Virus record (IMG/VR): IMGVR_UViG_3300047094_002208
Span: 1-39,897 of that record
Reading direction: 5' to 3' (one strand)
From: a virus
DNA length: 39,897 bases
Made by a program: the position numbers and the translations under genes. Below the pieces are notes generated by a model. The model made no database searches and was not told the DNA's origin. It saw nothing but the letters and a program-made list of their open reading frames with translations. Every line of letters begins with the position of its first letter. Position 1 is the stretch's first letter. Below are positions 6,658 to 11,999 of this stretch, one piece after another.

Positions 6658-6731
6658 TGGTGGAGGATAACAGAATCGAACTGTTAATCTCGGCTTGCAA
6701 AGCCGATGTTATCCCATTTAACTAATCCCCC
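6658..6731 (-). tRNA. tRNA-Ala(TGC)
   Basis: Acceptor GGGGGAT/ATCCTCC containing the G3-T70 wobble that marks alanine tRNAs, anticodon stem TCGGC/GCCGA around TTTGCAA and encoded CCA. Confidence 0.93.
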
Positions 6732-6734
6732 AGA

Positions 6735-7013
6735 TTATTCTTTTATGTCTTTGGCATCAACACAAGTGTCGCCTTTGAACACATAGACATCACTGTCTAC
6801 TCTTAGTTGTTCAAAAACTTGATTGTTTACGCAAATATAAGGATCTTTATAATTCTGTGTCCAGAAATATATCCCGTAGCCTATACCTGCTAAAATCATA
6901 AGAATAGGAATGTACTTTAGAAATTGTACAATTTGTGGCATCATGCCTAGCAATTGCGGTAGTTTTTCTAACAGATCTTTCATATGTGTATTTAATCGGT
7001 CTAGATTGTTCAC
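6735..7013 (-). CDS. Small single-pass membrane protein
   Basis: Up to 92 residues from a GTG at 7013; an ATG at 6983 would give 82. Neither has a clear ribosome-binding site. A hydrophobic region (about residues 27-50) is followed by a domain with two cysteines (ICVNN and DTCVD). No family recognised. A GTTGAC/GTCAAC inverted repeat lies upstream at about 7044-7076. Confidence 0.5.
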   Translation of the reverse strand: MNNLDRLNTHMKDLLEKLPQLLGMMPQIVQFLKYIPILMILAGIGYGIYFWTQNYKDPYICVNNQVFEQLRVDSDVYVFKGDTCVDAKDIKE

Positions 7014-7086
7014 CGCACAATCTAGTAAAGCGGGGGTCTGTTGTTGACAATTTATCCTACTTTACGCGGTCAACAAACGCGAGTTT

Positions 7087-7160
7087 TGGTACCCTCAGAA
7101 GGTAACGCTCCTACGTCTTTCGATTATCAGTCGAGTGCTCTACTTTTGAGCTATGAGGGC
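7087..7160 (-). tRNA. tRNA-Ile(GAT) with abnormal T-arm
   Basis: Acceptor GCCCTCA/TGAGGGT, anticodon stem CTCGA/TCGAA around CTGATAA and encoded CCA are sound. The T-arm reads GTAGG-AGCGTTA-CCTTC, so the TTC bases expected at T54-C56 are missing and one stem pair is a T-T mismatch. It may be degenerate. Confidence 0.75.
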
Positions 7161-7169
7161 ATAACCATT

Positions 7170-7177
7170 TATAAATA
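7170..7177 (+). promoter_or_regulatory. Perfect T4-type late promoter box TATAAATA
   Basis: Exact TATAAATA five bases before the ATG of the HNH gene, with no ribosome-binding site between them. Confidence 0.6.
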
Positions 7178-7182
7178 ATCCG

Positions 7183-7449
7183 ATGGCAAAAGATAGAATA
7201 CCCTTTAACCTACGCCGAATGGTAATAGAACGTGATGGACTTCGTTGTGTCTACTGTGATGTAGACTTAACAAATTCAGAAGTACATTTAGATCATGTTA
7301 TACCAGAAAGTCAAGGCGGTAAGACTACTTATGATAATCTACAAGTAACTTGTAGAAAATGTAACTTAGAAAAAGGAATTCTAAGTGAAAGTGAATTTGT
7401 AAACAAACTAAGAACAAGAGCATTAAACATTCTTAGTCGTTTAGGTTAA
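7183..7449 (+). CDS. HNH endonuclease, small free-standing
   Basis: 88 residues. Two CxxC zinc knuckles (CVYC and CRKC) flank the LDHVIPESQGG active-site motif, followed by NLQVTCRKCN, the standard HNH layout. It may be a homing-type nuclease carried in the tRNA array, or a DNA-processing nuclease. It lies on the plus strand between tRNA-Ile and tRNA-Asn and has a late box directly upstream. Confidence 0.88.
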   Translation: MAKDRIPFNLRRMVIERDGLRCVYCDVDLTNSEVHLDHVIPESQGGKTTYDNLQVTCRKCNLEKGILSESEFVNKLRTRALNILSRLG

Positions 7450-7450
7450 T

Positions 7451-7525
7451 TGGCTCCGAGAGTAGGGATCGAACCTACGACCAATTGATTAACAGTCAAC
7501 TGCACTGCCGCTGTGCTATCTCGGA
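7451..7525 (-). tRNA. tRNA-Asn(GTT)
   Basis: Acceptor TCCGAGA/TCTCGGA, anticodon stem GTTGA/TCAAT around CTGTTAA, discriminator G and encoded CCA. Its end lies only two bases from the stop of the opposing HNH gene. Confidence 0.92.
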
Positions 7526-7532
7526 ATAAACT

Positions 7533-7607
7533 TGGTAGTAGTGGTAAGAGTCGAACTTACACTGTACACCGTATGAAGGTGCTGCACTACCATTATGCTA
7601 CACTACC
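7533..7607 (-). tRNA. tRNA-Met(CAT)
   Basis: Acceptor GGTAGTG/CACTACT, anticodon stem GCACC/GGTGT around TTCATAC and encoded CCA. It lacks the initiator marks, so elongator Met or Ile2 is likely. Confidence 0.88.
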
Positions 7608-7687
7608 ATATAGAAACACATTCTTGGATTCTCGTAACAGTAACCCATAGCTCCGGACGCCATTATGTGTTTGAATGTGTTTTTATA
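7608..7687 (-). ncRNA. Structured spacer between tRNA-Lys and tRNA-Met
   Basis: Closed by an 18-base inverted repeat with one mismatch (7606-7623 with 7673-7690) that includes the CCA of tRNA-Lys and the first two bases of tRNA-Met, the same architecture as the 5379-5457 spacer. The arms share the AAACACAT core. A GGGTT/AATCC hairpin can form inside. The interior sequence differs from the other spacer. Confidence 0.45.
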
Positions 7688-7764
7688 TGGTGGGTGCGGT
7701 GAGACTCGAACTCACAACTTATCGGTTAAAAGCCGATTACTCTAACCAGTTGAGTTACGCACCC
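7688..7764 (-). tRNA. tRNA-Lys(TTT)
   Basis: Acceptor GGGTGCG/CGCACCC, anticodon stem ATCGG/CCGAT around CTTTTAA and encoded CCA. Confidence 0.93.
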
Positions 7765-7814
7765 TAGCGTTTAGGACCGCCGTCCGTCTTGTCACTATCC
7801 ATAACAGGATCTCC

Positions 7815-7874
7815 TTATTTTAAATTTCTATCAATAAACAAAAGTAATGCGACTATCATCATCATAACTGCCAT
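7815..7874 (-). CDS. Possible 19-residue membrane peptide
   Basis: Starts MAVMMMIVALLLF and ends RNLK, a single hydrophobic helix. An AGGAG lies upstream at a somewhat long distance. A 12-residue ORF with a good AGGAG site follows it (7764-7802). Both could be leader-like or spurious. Confidence 0.25.
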   Translation of the reverse strand: MAVMMMIVALLLFIDRNLK

Positions 7875-7913
7875 TGCCCCATTTTCTTTCTCCTTGTAAA
7901 ATGTTGCTACTAT

Positions 7914-7988
7914 TGGCGACTCGTAGGGGAATCGAACCCCTGTGTCCGGATAGACAGTCCAGCATAATGACCTTTATATGAACGAGCC
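7914..7988 (-). tRNA. tRNA-Asp(GTC)
   Basis: Acceptor GGCTCGT/ACGAGTC, anticodon stem CTGGA/TCCGG around CTGTCTA, discriminator G and encoded CCA. Confidence 0.9.
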
Positions 7989-7993
7989 TTGTT

Positions 7994-8067
7994 TGGCTCC
8001 GGAGGAGGGAATCGAACCCCCACTAACGGTTTTGGAGACCGCCGCACTGCCATTATACTACTCCGGA
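7994..8067 (-). tRNA. tRNA-Trp(CCA)
   Basis: Acceptor TCCGGAG/CTCCGGA, anticodon stem CGGT/ACCG around CTCCAAA, discriminator G and encoded CCA. Confidence 0.92.
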
Positions 8068-8073
8068 ATTGTT

Positions 8074-8160
8074 TGGTGGGTGCTCTCCGATTCGAACAGA
8101 GAAGGCCAAAGACAACGAATTTACAGTCCGCCCCCGATACCATTACGGGACTAAACACCC
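8074..8160 (-). tRNA. tRNA-Tyr(GTA)
   Basis: Type II tRNA with a long variable arm, acceptor GGGTGTT/AGCACCC, anticodon loop CTGTAAA and encoded CCA. Confidence 0.92.
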
Positions 8161-8207
8161 TTAACACTCTCCCCTATGGTTTTAGACGCCGTCGAAGGGC
8201 GAATGAA

Positions 8208-8334
8208 GAATGTGTAGTAAAGTATACTATAGTGGGACTCGTACCCACATACCGACGAAGTCGTCGGATCTTCTACATAATATGTACTATTAGATCATAT
8301 AGTACACTTTACTACGCTACCATTTTACACATTC
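8208..8334 (-). ncRNA. tRNA-like long-stem RNA element
   Basis: An 18-base inverted repeat with one wobble (8214-8231 with 8298-8315), extended by a GAATGT/ACATTC helix at its base, encloses three hairpins. One (GTGGG-TACGAGT-CCCAC) looks like a tRNA T-arm, one is CCGACG/CGTCGG and one is TACAT/ATGTA, but no anticodon arm can be drawn. The base helix shares ACACATTC with the two tRNA spacers. A TATAAT at 8380-8375 lies upstream and may start the array. The rest of 8335-8435 shows no gene. Confidence 0.45.
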
Positions 8335-8435
8335 CCGTTACCGCCAGGAACTTATCATCCGGTAGGCCGCCCTCATTATAGCCGATGTTTAAAGTGCCAG
8401 CAGGGTCGCGTTCCCTATACACTCACTGCATAAAC

Positions 8436-8463
8436 AAAAACCCCAGGGTTTTTAATCCTGGGG
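8436..8463 (-). terminator. Rho-independent terminator
   Basis: Hairpin CCCCAGG/CCTGGGG followed on the minus strand by TTTTTGTTT. It closes the transcript of the 44-residue early gene. Confidence 0.85.
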
Positions 8464-8489
8464 TCCTTTGAAGTTTGTGTGTAATCTTG

Positions 8490-8624
8490 TTAACTTACAC
8501 GATCCTCCATGGACCCCATCCCTAGTTCACGATTAATAATGCAATCAATCGCTGACCAATAAGAGGGCACAAAGCTCTCCTGCTTGGCTATCGTTTTGAC
8601 TGTCATATGCTTCGTGAATTGCAT
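8490..8624 (-). CDS. 44-residue early protein, function unknown
   Basis: Starts MQFTKHMTVKTIAKQE and ends MEDRVS, with a central VPSYWSAIDCIINRELGMG segment. It has an AGGAA ribosome-binding site, two tandem consensus promoters upstream and its own terminator, so it should be strongly expressed early in infection by host polymerase. That pattern is typical of small phage proteins that redirect host functions. No family is recognised. Confidence 0.75.
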   Translation of the reverse strand: MQFTKHMTVKTIAKQESFVPSYWSAIDCIINRELGMGSMEDRVS

Positions 8625-8655
8625 TTTTGTTCCTAAAAAATAATTTATGTAACCT

Positions 8656-8684
8656 ATTATATAGGTAATTTATCTTGTTGTCAA
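8656..8684 (-). promoter_or_regulatory. Perfect sigma70 promoter, proximal
   Basis: TTGACA (8684-8679) and TATAAT (8661-8656) separated by 17 bases. The spacer resembles that of the distal copy at 8740-8768, suggesting duplication. Confidence 0.85.
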
Positions 8685-8739
8685 CAACTTTTTGCTTTTT
8701 TGGCAAAGTTGCTATCTGTGCAACAAGTAACTATGTCCT

Positions 8740-8768
8740 ATTATATGAGTATTTATATCTTATGTCAA
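8740..8768 (-). promoter_or_regulatory. Perfect sigma70 promoter, distal, with embedded late box
   Basis: TTGACA (8768-8763) and TATAAT (8745-8740) with a 17-base spacer. The spacer itself contains TATAAATA (8757-8750), so host and phage late polymerase forms could both use the site. Confidence 0.85.
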
Positions 8769-8813
8769 TAACTGCCCTGAAATGTGGCTTTTTTACAACA
8801 TTAGAAATTAACA

Positions 8814-8821
8814 ATTAAATA
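8814..8821 (+). promoter_or_regulatory. Late-type box ATTAAATA
   Basis: Ends four bases before the ATG at 8826, with no ribosome-binding site, as at 5775 and 7170. Confidence 0.4.
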
Positions 8822-8825
8822 AGTG

Positions 8826-9398
8826 ATGAATAATTTAACAGTATACGAAGATTGCATCGAATTGTCAATACCCGTTGATGTTATTGATTTAACAACATTG
8901 AATTGGGTTCGTTATAATCCTAGAAAAAAAATTGAACGATATGGTTGTAGTATTACCAGCATGGATGGCAACGACACTGGTGTTCCAGACCTGGACAGTG
9001 TACTAGAATATAATCGTGAAAATGGAACACATCTTCAGGAAAAAGACTTCGCTATTCAAACTAAACATTCATTTCCGTTTAAAGAATTTCTAAATAGATT
9101 TACTGTAGGAAGATGTCACTATATTAAATTACCACCTGGTGGCTTTTTTCCGTGGCATAGGGATGTAGATCCGAATACTTTTAGAATTATATATACCGTA
9201 GAACATTGTAGTCCAATCGACTTCGTTTGGTTGGAAGATGATAAAATTTTAGAATTACAGGATCAACGCTGGTATTATATTAACACTAGAAAGAAACATG
9301 CTGTATTCAGTTTTCAAACTGCTATATTTGCTGTGTTTAATGTTTTTACAACTGAACAAAATCTTCATCAGTTAGAACAACACTTTCATATAAAATAA
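8826..9398 (+). CDS. Aspartyl/asparaginyl hydroxylase-like protein
   Basis: 190 residues from the ATG; a GTG one codon earlier is possible. The motif IKLPPGGFFPWHRDVDP gives the first iron ligands (HxD), and NTRKKHAVFSF gives the second histidine, as in AspH-type or small phage 2OG hydroxylases. A terminator follows directly. The substrate is unknown. Confidence 0.7.
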   Translation: MNNLTVYEDCIELSIPVDVIDLTTLNWVRYNPRKKIERYGCSITSMDGNDTGVPDLDSVLEYNRENGTHLQEKDFAIQTKHSFPFKEFLNRFTVGRCHYIKLPPGGFFPWHRDVDPNTFRIIYTVEHCSPIDFVWLEDDKILELQDQRWYYINTRKKHAVFSFQTAIFAVFNVFTTEQNLHQLEQHFHIK

Positions 9399-9421
9399 AA
9401 GGACTCCGTAGAGTCCTTTTT
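9397..9421. terminator. Bidirectional terminator
   Basis: GGACTC-CGTA-GAGTCC flanked by AAAA and TTTTTA, so it can end both the plus-strand hydroxylase transcript and the minus-strand pqqA transcript. Confidence 0.85.
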
Positions 9422-9438
9422 AACTGTGTGTATACTAA

Positions 9439-9510
9439 TTAACGATTAGCGATATACATAGTGATTTCAAAACCGAAACGCATATCAGTTGCTGTTGGCT
9501 TAGTCCACAT
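9439..9510 (-). CDS. pqqA: PqqA, pyrroloquinoline quinone precursor peptide
   Basis: 23 residues, exactly the usual length of gamma/betaproteobacterial PqqA. It starts MWTKP, has D9, R11 and G13, and carries E15 and Y19 in the E-x3-Y spacing whose side chains PqqE cross-links to make PQQ. It ends YIANR, like the YISNR of Klebsiella PqqA. An AAAGGAAAC site precedes the ATG. No pqqB-E genes are in the window, so the peptide would have to feed the host PQQ pathway. That implies a host with PQQ enzymes such as methanol or glucose dehydrogenases. It has its own terminator. Confidence 0.88.
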   Translation of the reverse strand: MWTKPTATDMRFGFEITMYIANR

Positions 9511-9618
9511 AATGTTTCCTTTCAAATTAAACATACTACAATTGTATGTATCTGTATTTTACCTTAAAAAACGGTAAAAATACATACTGATAATCATTAA
9601 AAGAATCTAAGTAAAAAT

Positions 9619-9924
9619 TTAGCTTAATTTAATTACTGTTAGTAATGCTTCGTCTCGACTCCAAAATGCCCAATACCATTTTCCATGCGTGTCACGTTCT
9701 AAAAATATCGGAGCCATCTTATATCCTGTATCTACAATTTGATTGTGACAAGTATCCCAATTACTCCAATTGATGCCGTTCTTTAGATTAGTTTCTACTC
9801 TGTCTATAGGATTTATAATTAGGATTACTTCGGGCGGGTTATCCAAAAATCTACTACGTTGCCTATCGATTTCGTAATAGGGGATATACTTTTCTAACCA
9901 ATCATGCCAAGATACTATTTTCAT
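9619..9924 (-). CDS. Protein of unknown function
   Basis: 101 residues, starting MKIVSWHDWLEKYIPYY, rich in Trp and Tyr, soluble. It overlaps the end of the DUF3501 gene by 23 bases with an AAGGA site before its ATG, so the two are coupled. No family recognised. The 108 bases between it and pqqA hold a TTTTTACC/GGTAAAA inverted repeat and possible pqqA promoter sequence. Confidence 0.6.
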   Translation of the reverse strand: MKIVSWHDWLEKYIPYYEIDRQRSRFLDNPPEVILIINPIDRVETNLKNGINWSNWDTCHNQIVDTGYKMAPIFLERDTHGKWYWAFWSRDEALLTVIKLS

Positions 9925-10498
9925 TAAAATCCTTGACTAACATTTCCTTAGTCAAAGTATTTACTCTAGTGTACTCATTATAGGTAGGGTGGTCAACTCC
10001 TACAGTAAACGCAGTATCTGAATCACACATGTCTTTGATCATTTCTGGTGTTAGTTCAAAACGTAAAAAATGTACAGCAGCAGTTTTAGTATCGTTTGAA
10101 CGATCCATATCTTCATCCGCAATAGCATACACTGGTTGATGTCCTTCTACTTTGATATAGATTTTATCTTCTACACGATGTAATTCTTCTAATTTAGCCG
10201 CACGTATTTCTGGATTGCTATACTCTATAGTCAAAGTCGCTTTTAGATTAGTACCAGTAGGTATGAGAGGATTATATGCATCTAATTCATCCTGAATACC
10301 TTCAGAGGTAAATGTTTTTTCAATTAGCAGCATTTCTTGTATTTGATATTTGACAGTTACACGATCCTCGAAATGTAAGGTCATATGATTACCTAATTGT
10401 ACCTGTCGATGCTTACGATGGTTTACTGCTATACGTTTAAAGTCGTTACGGATTCGACTGTATTCTTCTAATGAGTGTAAATCACTGTGTGTTAACAT
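9902..10498 (-). CDS. DUF3501 family protein
   Basis: 198 residues matching the DUF3501 pattern as I recall it: an N-terminal LHSLEEYSRIRNDFK, then FEDRVTVKYQIQEML, then DAYNPLIPTGTNLKATL and a C-terminal AVHFLRFELT. In bacteria, DUF3501 genes commonly sit beside rubrerythrin and an Fe-S oxidoreductase, and are thought to act in oxidative or peroxide stress. Here too the neighbour upstream is rubrerythrin, so the pair was probably acquired together. Confidence 0.75.
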   Translation of the reverse strand: MLTHSDLHSLEEYSRIRNDFKRIAVNHRKHRQVQLGNHMTLHFEDRVTVKYQIQEMLLIEKTFTSEGIQDELDAYNPLIPTGTNLKATLTIEYSNPEIRAAKLEELHRVEDKIYIKVEGHQPVYAIADEDMDRSNDTKTAAVHFLRFELTPEMIKDMCDSDTAFTVGVDHPTYNEYTRVNTLTKEMLVKDFNENSILA

Positions 10499-10513
10499 TT
10501 TTATTCCTTAGAG

Positions 10514-10535
10514 AAAAAAAGGGGACTAGGTCCCC
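10514..10535 (-). terminator. Rho-independent terminator after rubrerythrin
   Basis: GGGGAC/GTCCCC hairpin followed on the minus strand by seven T. It lies between rubrerythrin and DUF3501, so DUF3501 depends on read-through or its own promoter. Confidence 0.85.
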
Positions 10536-10551
10536 TATTAAATACTACAAA

Positions 10552-10989
10552 TTAAGCGTTGTCTGCTTTGTAAGCGTCAAGAGTTTTCTGAAACTTACCA
10601 GCGTGGCTACGTTCTGCTTTAGCAAGAGTATCGAACCAGTCAGCAATTTCATCAAAGCCTTCTTCACGTGCATCACGTGCCATACCAGGGTACATATCAG
10701 TATACTCGTGTGTTTCGCCATGAATAGCACTTTCAAGAGCTTGTACAATATCTTTAGCTGGTAATCCAGTTTCTGGATCGCCGCTGCCACCTTCGATCAA
10801 ATATTCCATATGACCATGAGCATGGCCTGTTTCACCTTCTGCGGTATGACGGAAGATGTTGGCTACATCAGTAGCACCTGCAATGTCAGCCATGTTTGCG
10901 AAATACAAATAACGACGGTTAGCTTTTGATTCTCCTGCGAATGCATCCTTTAAATGCTGTTCGGTTTTAGTTCCTACTAGTTTTTCCAT
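10552..10989 (-). CDS. Rubrerythrin-type diiron protein without rubredoxin domain
   Basis: 145 residues forming a ferritin-like four-helix bundle. Iron ligands are visible as E20 (FAGES), E53 and H56 (EGETGHAH), and a second set in HGETHEY and KAERSHAGK. The C-terminal rubredoxin CxxC domain of classical rubrerythrin is absent. Members reduce hydrogen peroxide or handle iron. An AAGGAG site and a near-consensus promoter precede it and a terminator follows, so it can be expressed on its own. Confidence 0.9.
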   Translation of the reverse strand: MEKLVGTKTEQHLKDAFAGESKANRRYLYFANMADIAGATDVANIFRHTAEGETGHAHGHMEYLIEGGSGDPETGLPAKDIVQALESAIHGETHEYTDMYPGMARDAREEGFDEIADWFDTLAKAERSHAGKFQKTLDAYKADNA

Positions 10990-11035
10990 TTTGGTCTCCT
11001 TGTGTGTAAATGGTGCAGTTTAAAACTGTCTTAAT

Positions 11036-11064
11036 ATTATACTTTTATTTAATCTATAAATCAA
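11036..11064 (-). promoter_or_regulatory. sigma70 promoter of rubrerythrin
   Basis: TTGATT (11064-11059), 17-base spacer, TATAAT (11041-11036), followed by a CAGTTTTAAACTG palindrome in the leader. Confidence 0.75.
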
Positions 11065-11113
11065 GCGATTTCAATAGATTCTTTATGGTATTTTTCTATA
11101 GGAGCAATAGACA

Positions 11114-11144
11114 AAATTAAAGGGCCTTGTGAGCCCTTTAATTT
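11114..11144 (-). terminator. Rho-independent terminator
   Basis: ATTAAAGGGC/GCCCTTTAAT hairpin with a following T-run on the minus strand, directly after the coiled-coil protein gene. Confidence 0.8.
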
Positions 11145-11145
11145 A

Positions 11146-11769
11146 TTAGTTGGCTAATGGGTTATCCAAGGCCTTTTTGATTTTATCATCTACTTCTCGT
11201 CGAAGTTGTTTGATTTCTTGTTGTGTTTCTTTTTGATTACGAGTTAGCTCTTGATTAATTTCTTTAATAGTTTGATCTGAATAACGACGTATATCTTTAA
11301 TAGCATTATCACTTTCTTTACGTATTTCCTTAACCGCTAAATCTACTTCTTTTTTAGTCGAGTTAACAGTTTGGTCAGCATCGCGAAGACCGCTCTTACT
11401 ACTACGCTCTACATTTTCGACTACAGTTTCTAAACGACGTATATCATTTTTTAAATCGTTTTTGATATCTTGAGTATACTCCGTACTCTTGTTTACATTA
11501 GCTTCTATAACTTCTAACTTTTTCTCAAGCTCACTTAAATCAGGCGCTACATAGTTAGCAATCTTATCTTTCATATCCATATAGTCTTTGTATACTTCAA
11601 ATGCACCGTAAAGTCCGCCAAGTATTGTACTGACTATAGTACCTGCAATCATTAACTTTGCCGGAGTAAAACTATAGCCGCCAATACTAATCACAGTATT
11701 AGCACTGGCATATTTTTCTGCGGCCTCTTCTAATTTATCTACTTGTTCGTCTATATTTTTGTCGCTCAT
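11146..11769 (-). CDS. Membrane-anchored coiled-coil protein
   Basis: 207 residues. One hydrophobic segment (about residues 33-55) is followed by about 140 residues of heptad-like, highly charged helix with repeated KEI/DIRR units. It could be a membrane-attached structural or lysis accessory protein. Its start overlaps the stop of the upstream two-helix gene (ATGA). Confidence 0.65.
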   Translation of the reverse strand: MSDKNIDEQVDKLEEAAEKYASANTVISIGGYSFTPAKLMIAGTIVSTILGGLYGAFEVYKDYMDMKDKIANYVAPDLSELEKKLEVIEANVNKSTEYTQDIKNDLKNDIRRLETVVENVERSSKSGLRDADQTVNSTKKEVDLAVKEIRKESDNAIKDIRRYSDQTIKEINQELTRNQKETQQEIKQLRREVDDKIKKALDNPLAN

Positions 11770-11990
11770 TTTTTATCCTTGTTTACAAATTTTTCCGAAG
11801 CAGTAAATCCTAACCCGCCTAATACTATGTACACAATAGCATCAAACATTTGCGTACTTACTTTTAATTGAAAAAATAACTCTGCAAAGAATCCTACTAC
11901 AATTAAAAGAAAAGCCAAAAATGTAATGACTCTCTTACTACTTAGATTTTGTTCGCCTTCACCTGAAAGCATTTTAATTATGAAATTCAT
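11766..11990 (-). CDS. Two-helix membrane protein, holin-like
   Basis: 74 residues with two hydrophobic helices (about 22-42 and 48-64) and a charged C-terminus (KFVNKDKK). This size and layout match class II holins, though nothing in the sequence proves lysis function. It is coupled to the coiled-coil protein downstream. Confidence 0.5.
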   Translation of the reverse strand: MNFIIKMLSGEGEQNLSSKRVITFLAFLLIVVGFFAELFFQLKVSTQMFDAIVYIVLGGLGFTASEKFVNKDKK

Positions 11991-11999
11991 ACTGCTCCT

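Noticed and set aside
6461-6700. 79-codon minus-strand ORF
   Set aside because: Lies over three tRNA genes and the end of the hydroxylase gene.
7014-7086. Extra tRNA or promoter near a plus-strand TTGACA
   Set aside because: No matching -10 element and no cloverleaf; only a short GTTGAC/GTCAAC inverted repeat.
7910-8381. Long ORFs on both strands
   Set aside because: They cross tRNA-Asp, -Trp, -Tyr and the structured element and have no ribosome-binding site.
10545-10790. 81-codon ORF on the minus strand
   Set aside because: Alternate frame of rubrerythrin, which has clear family motifs.
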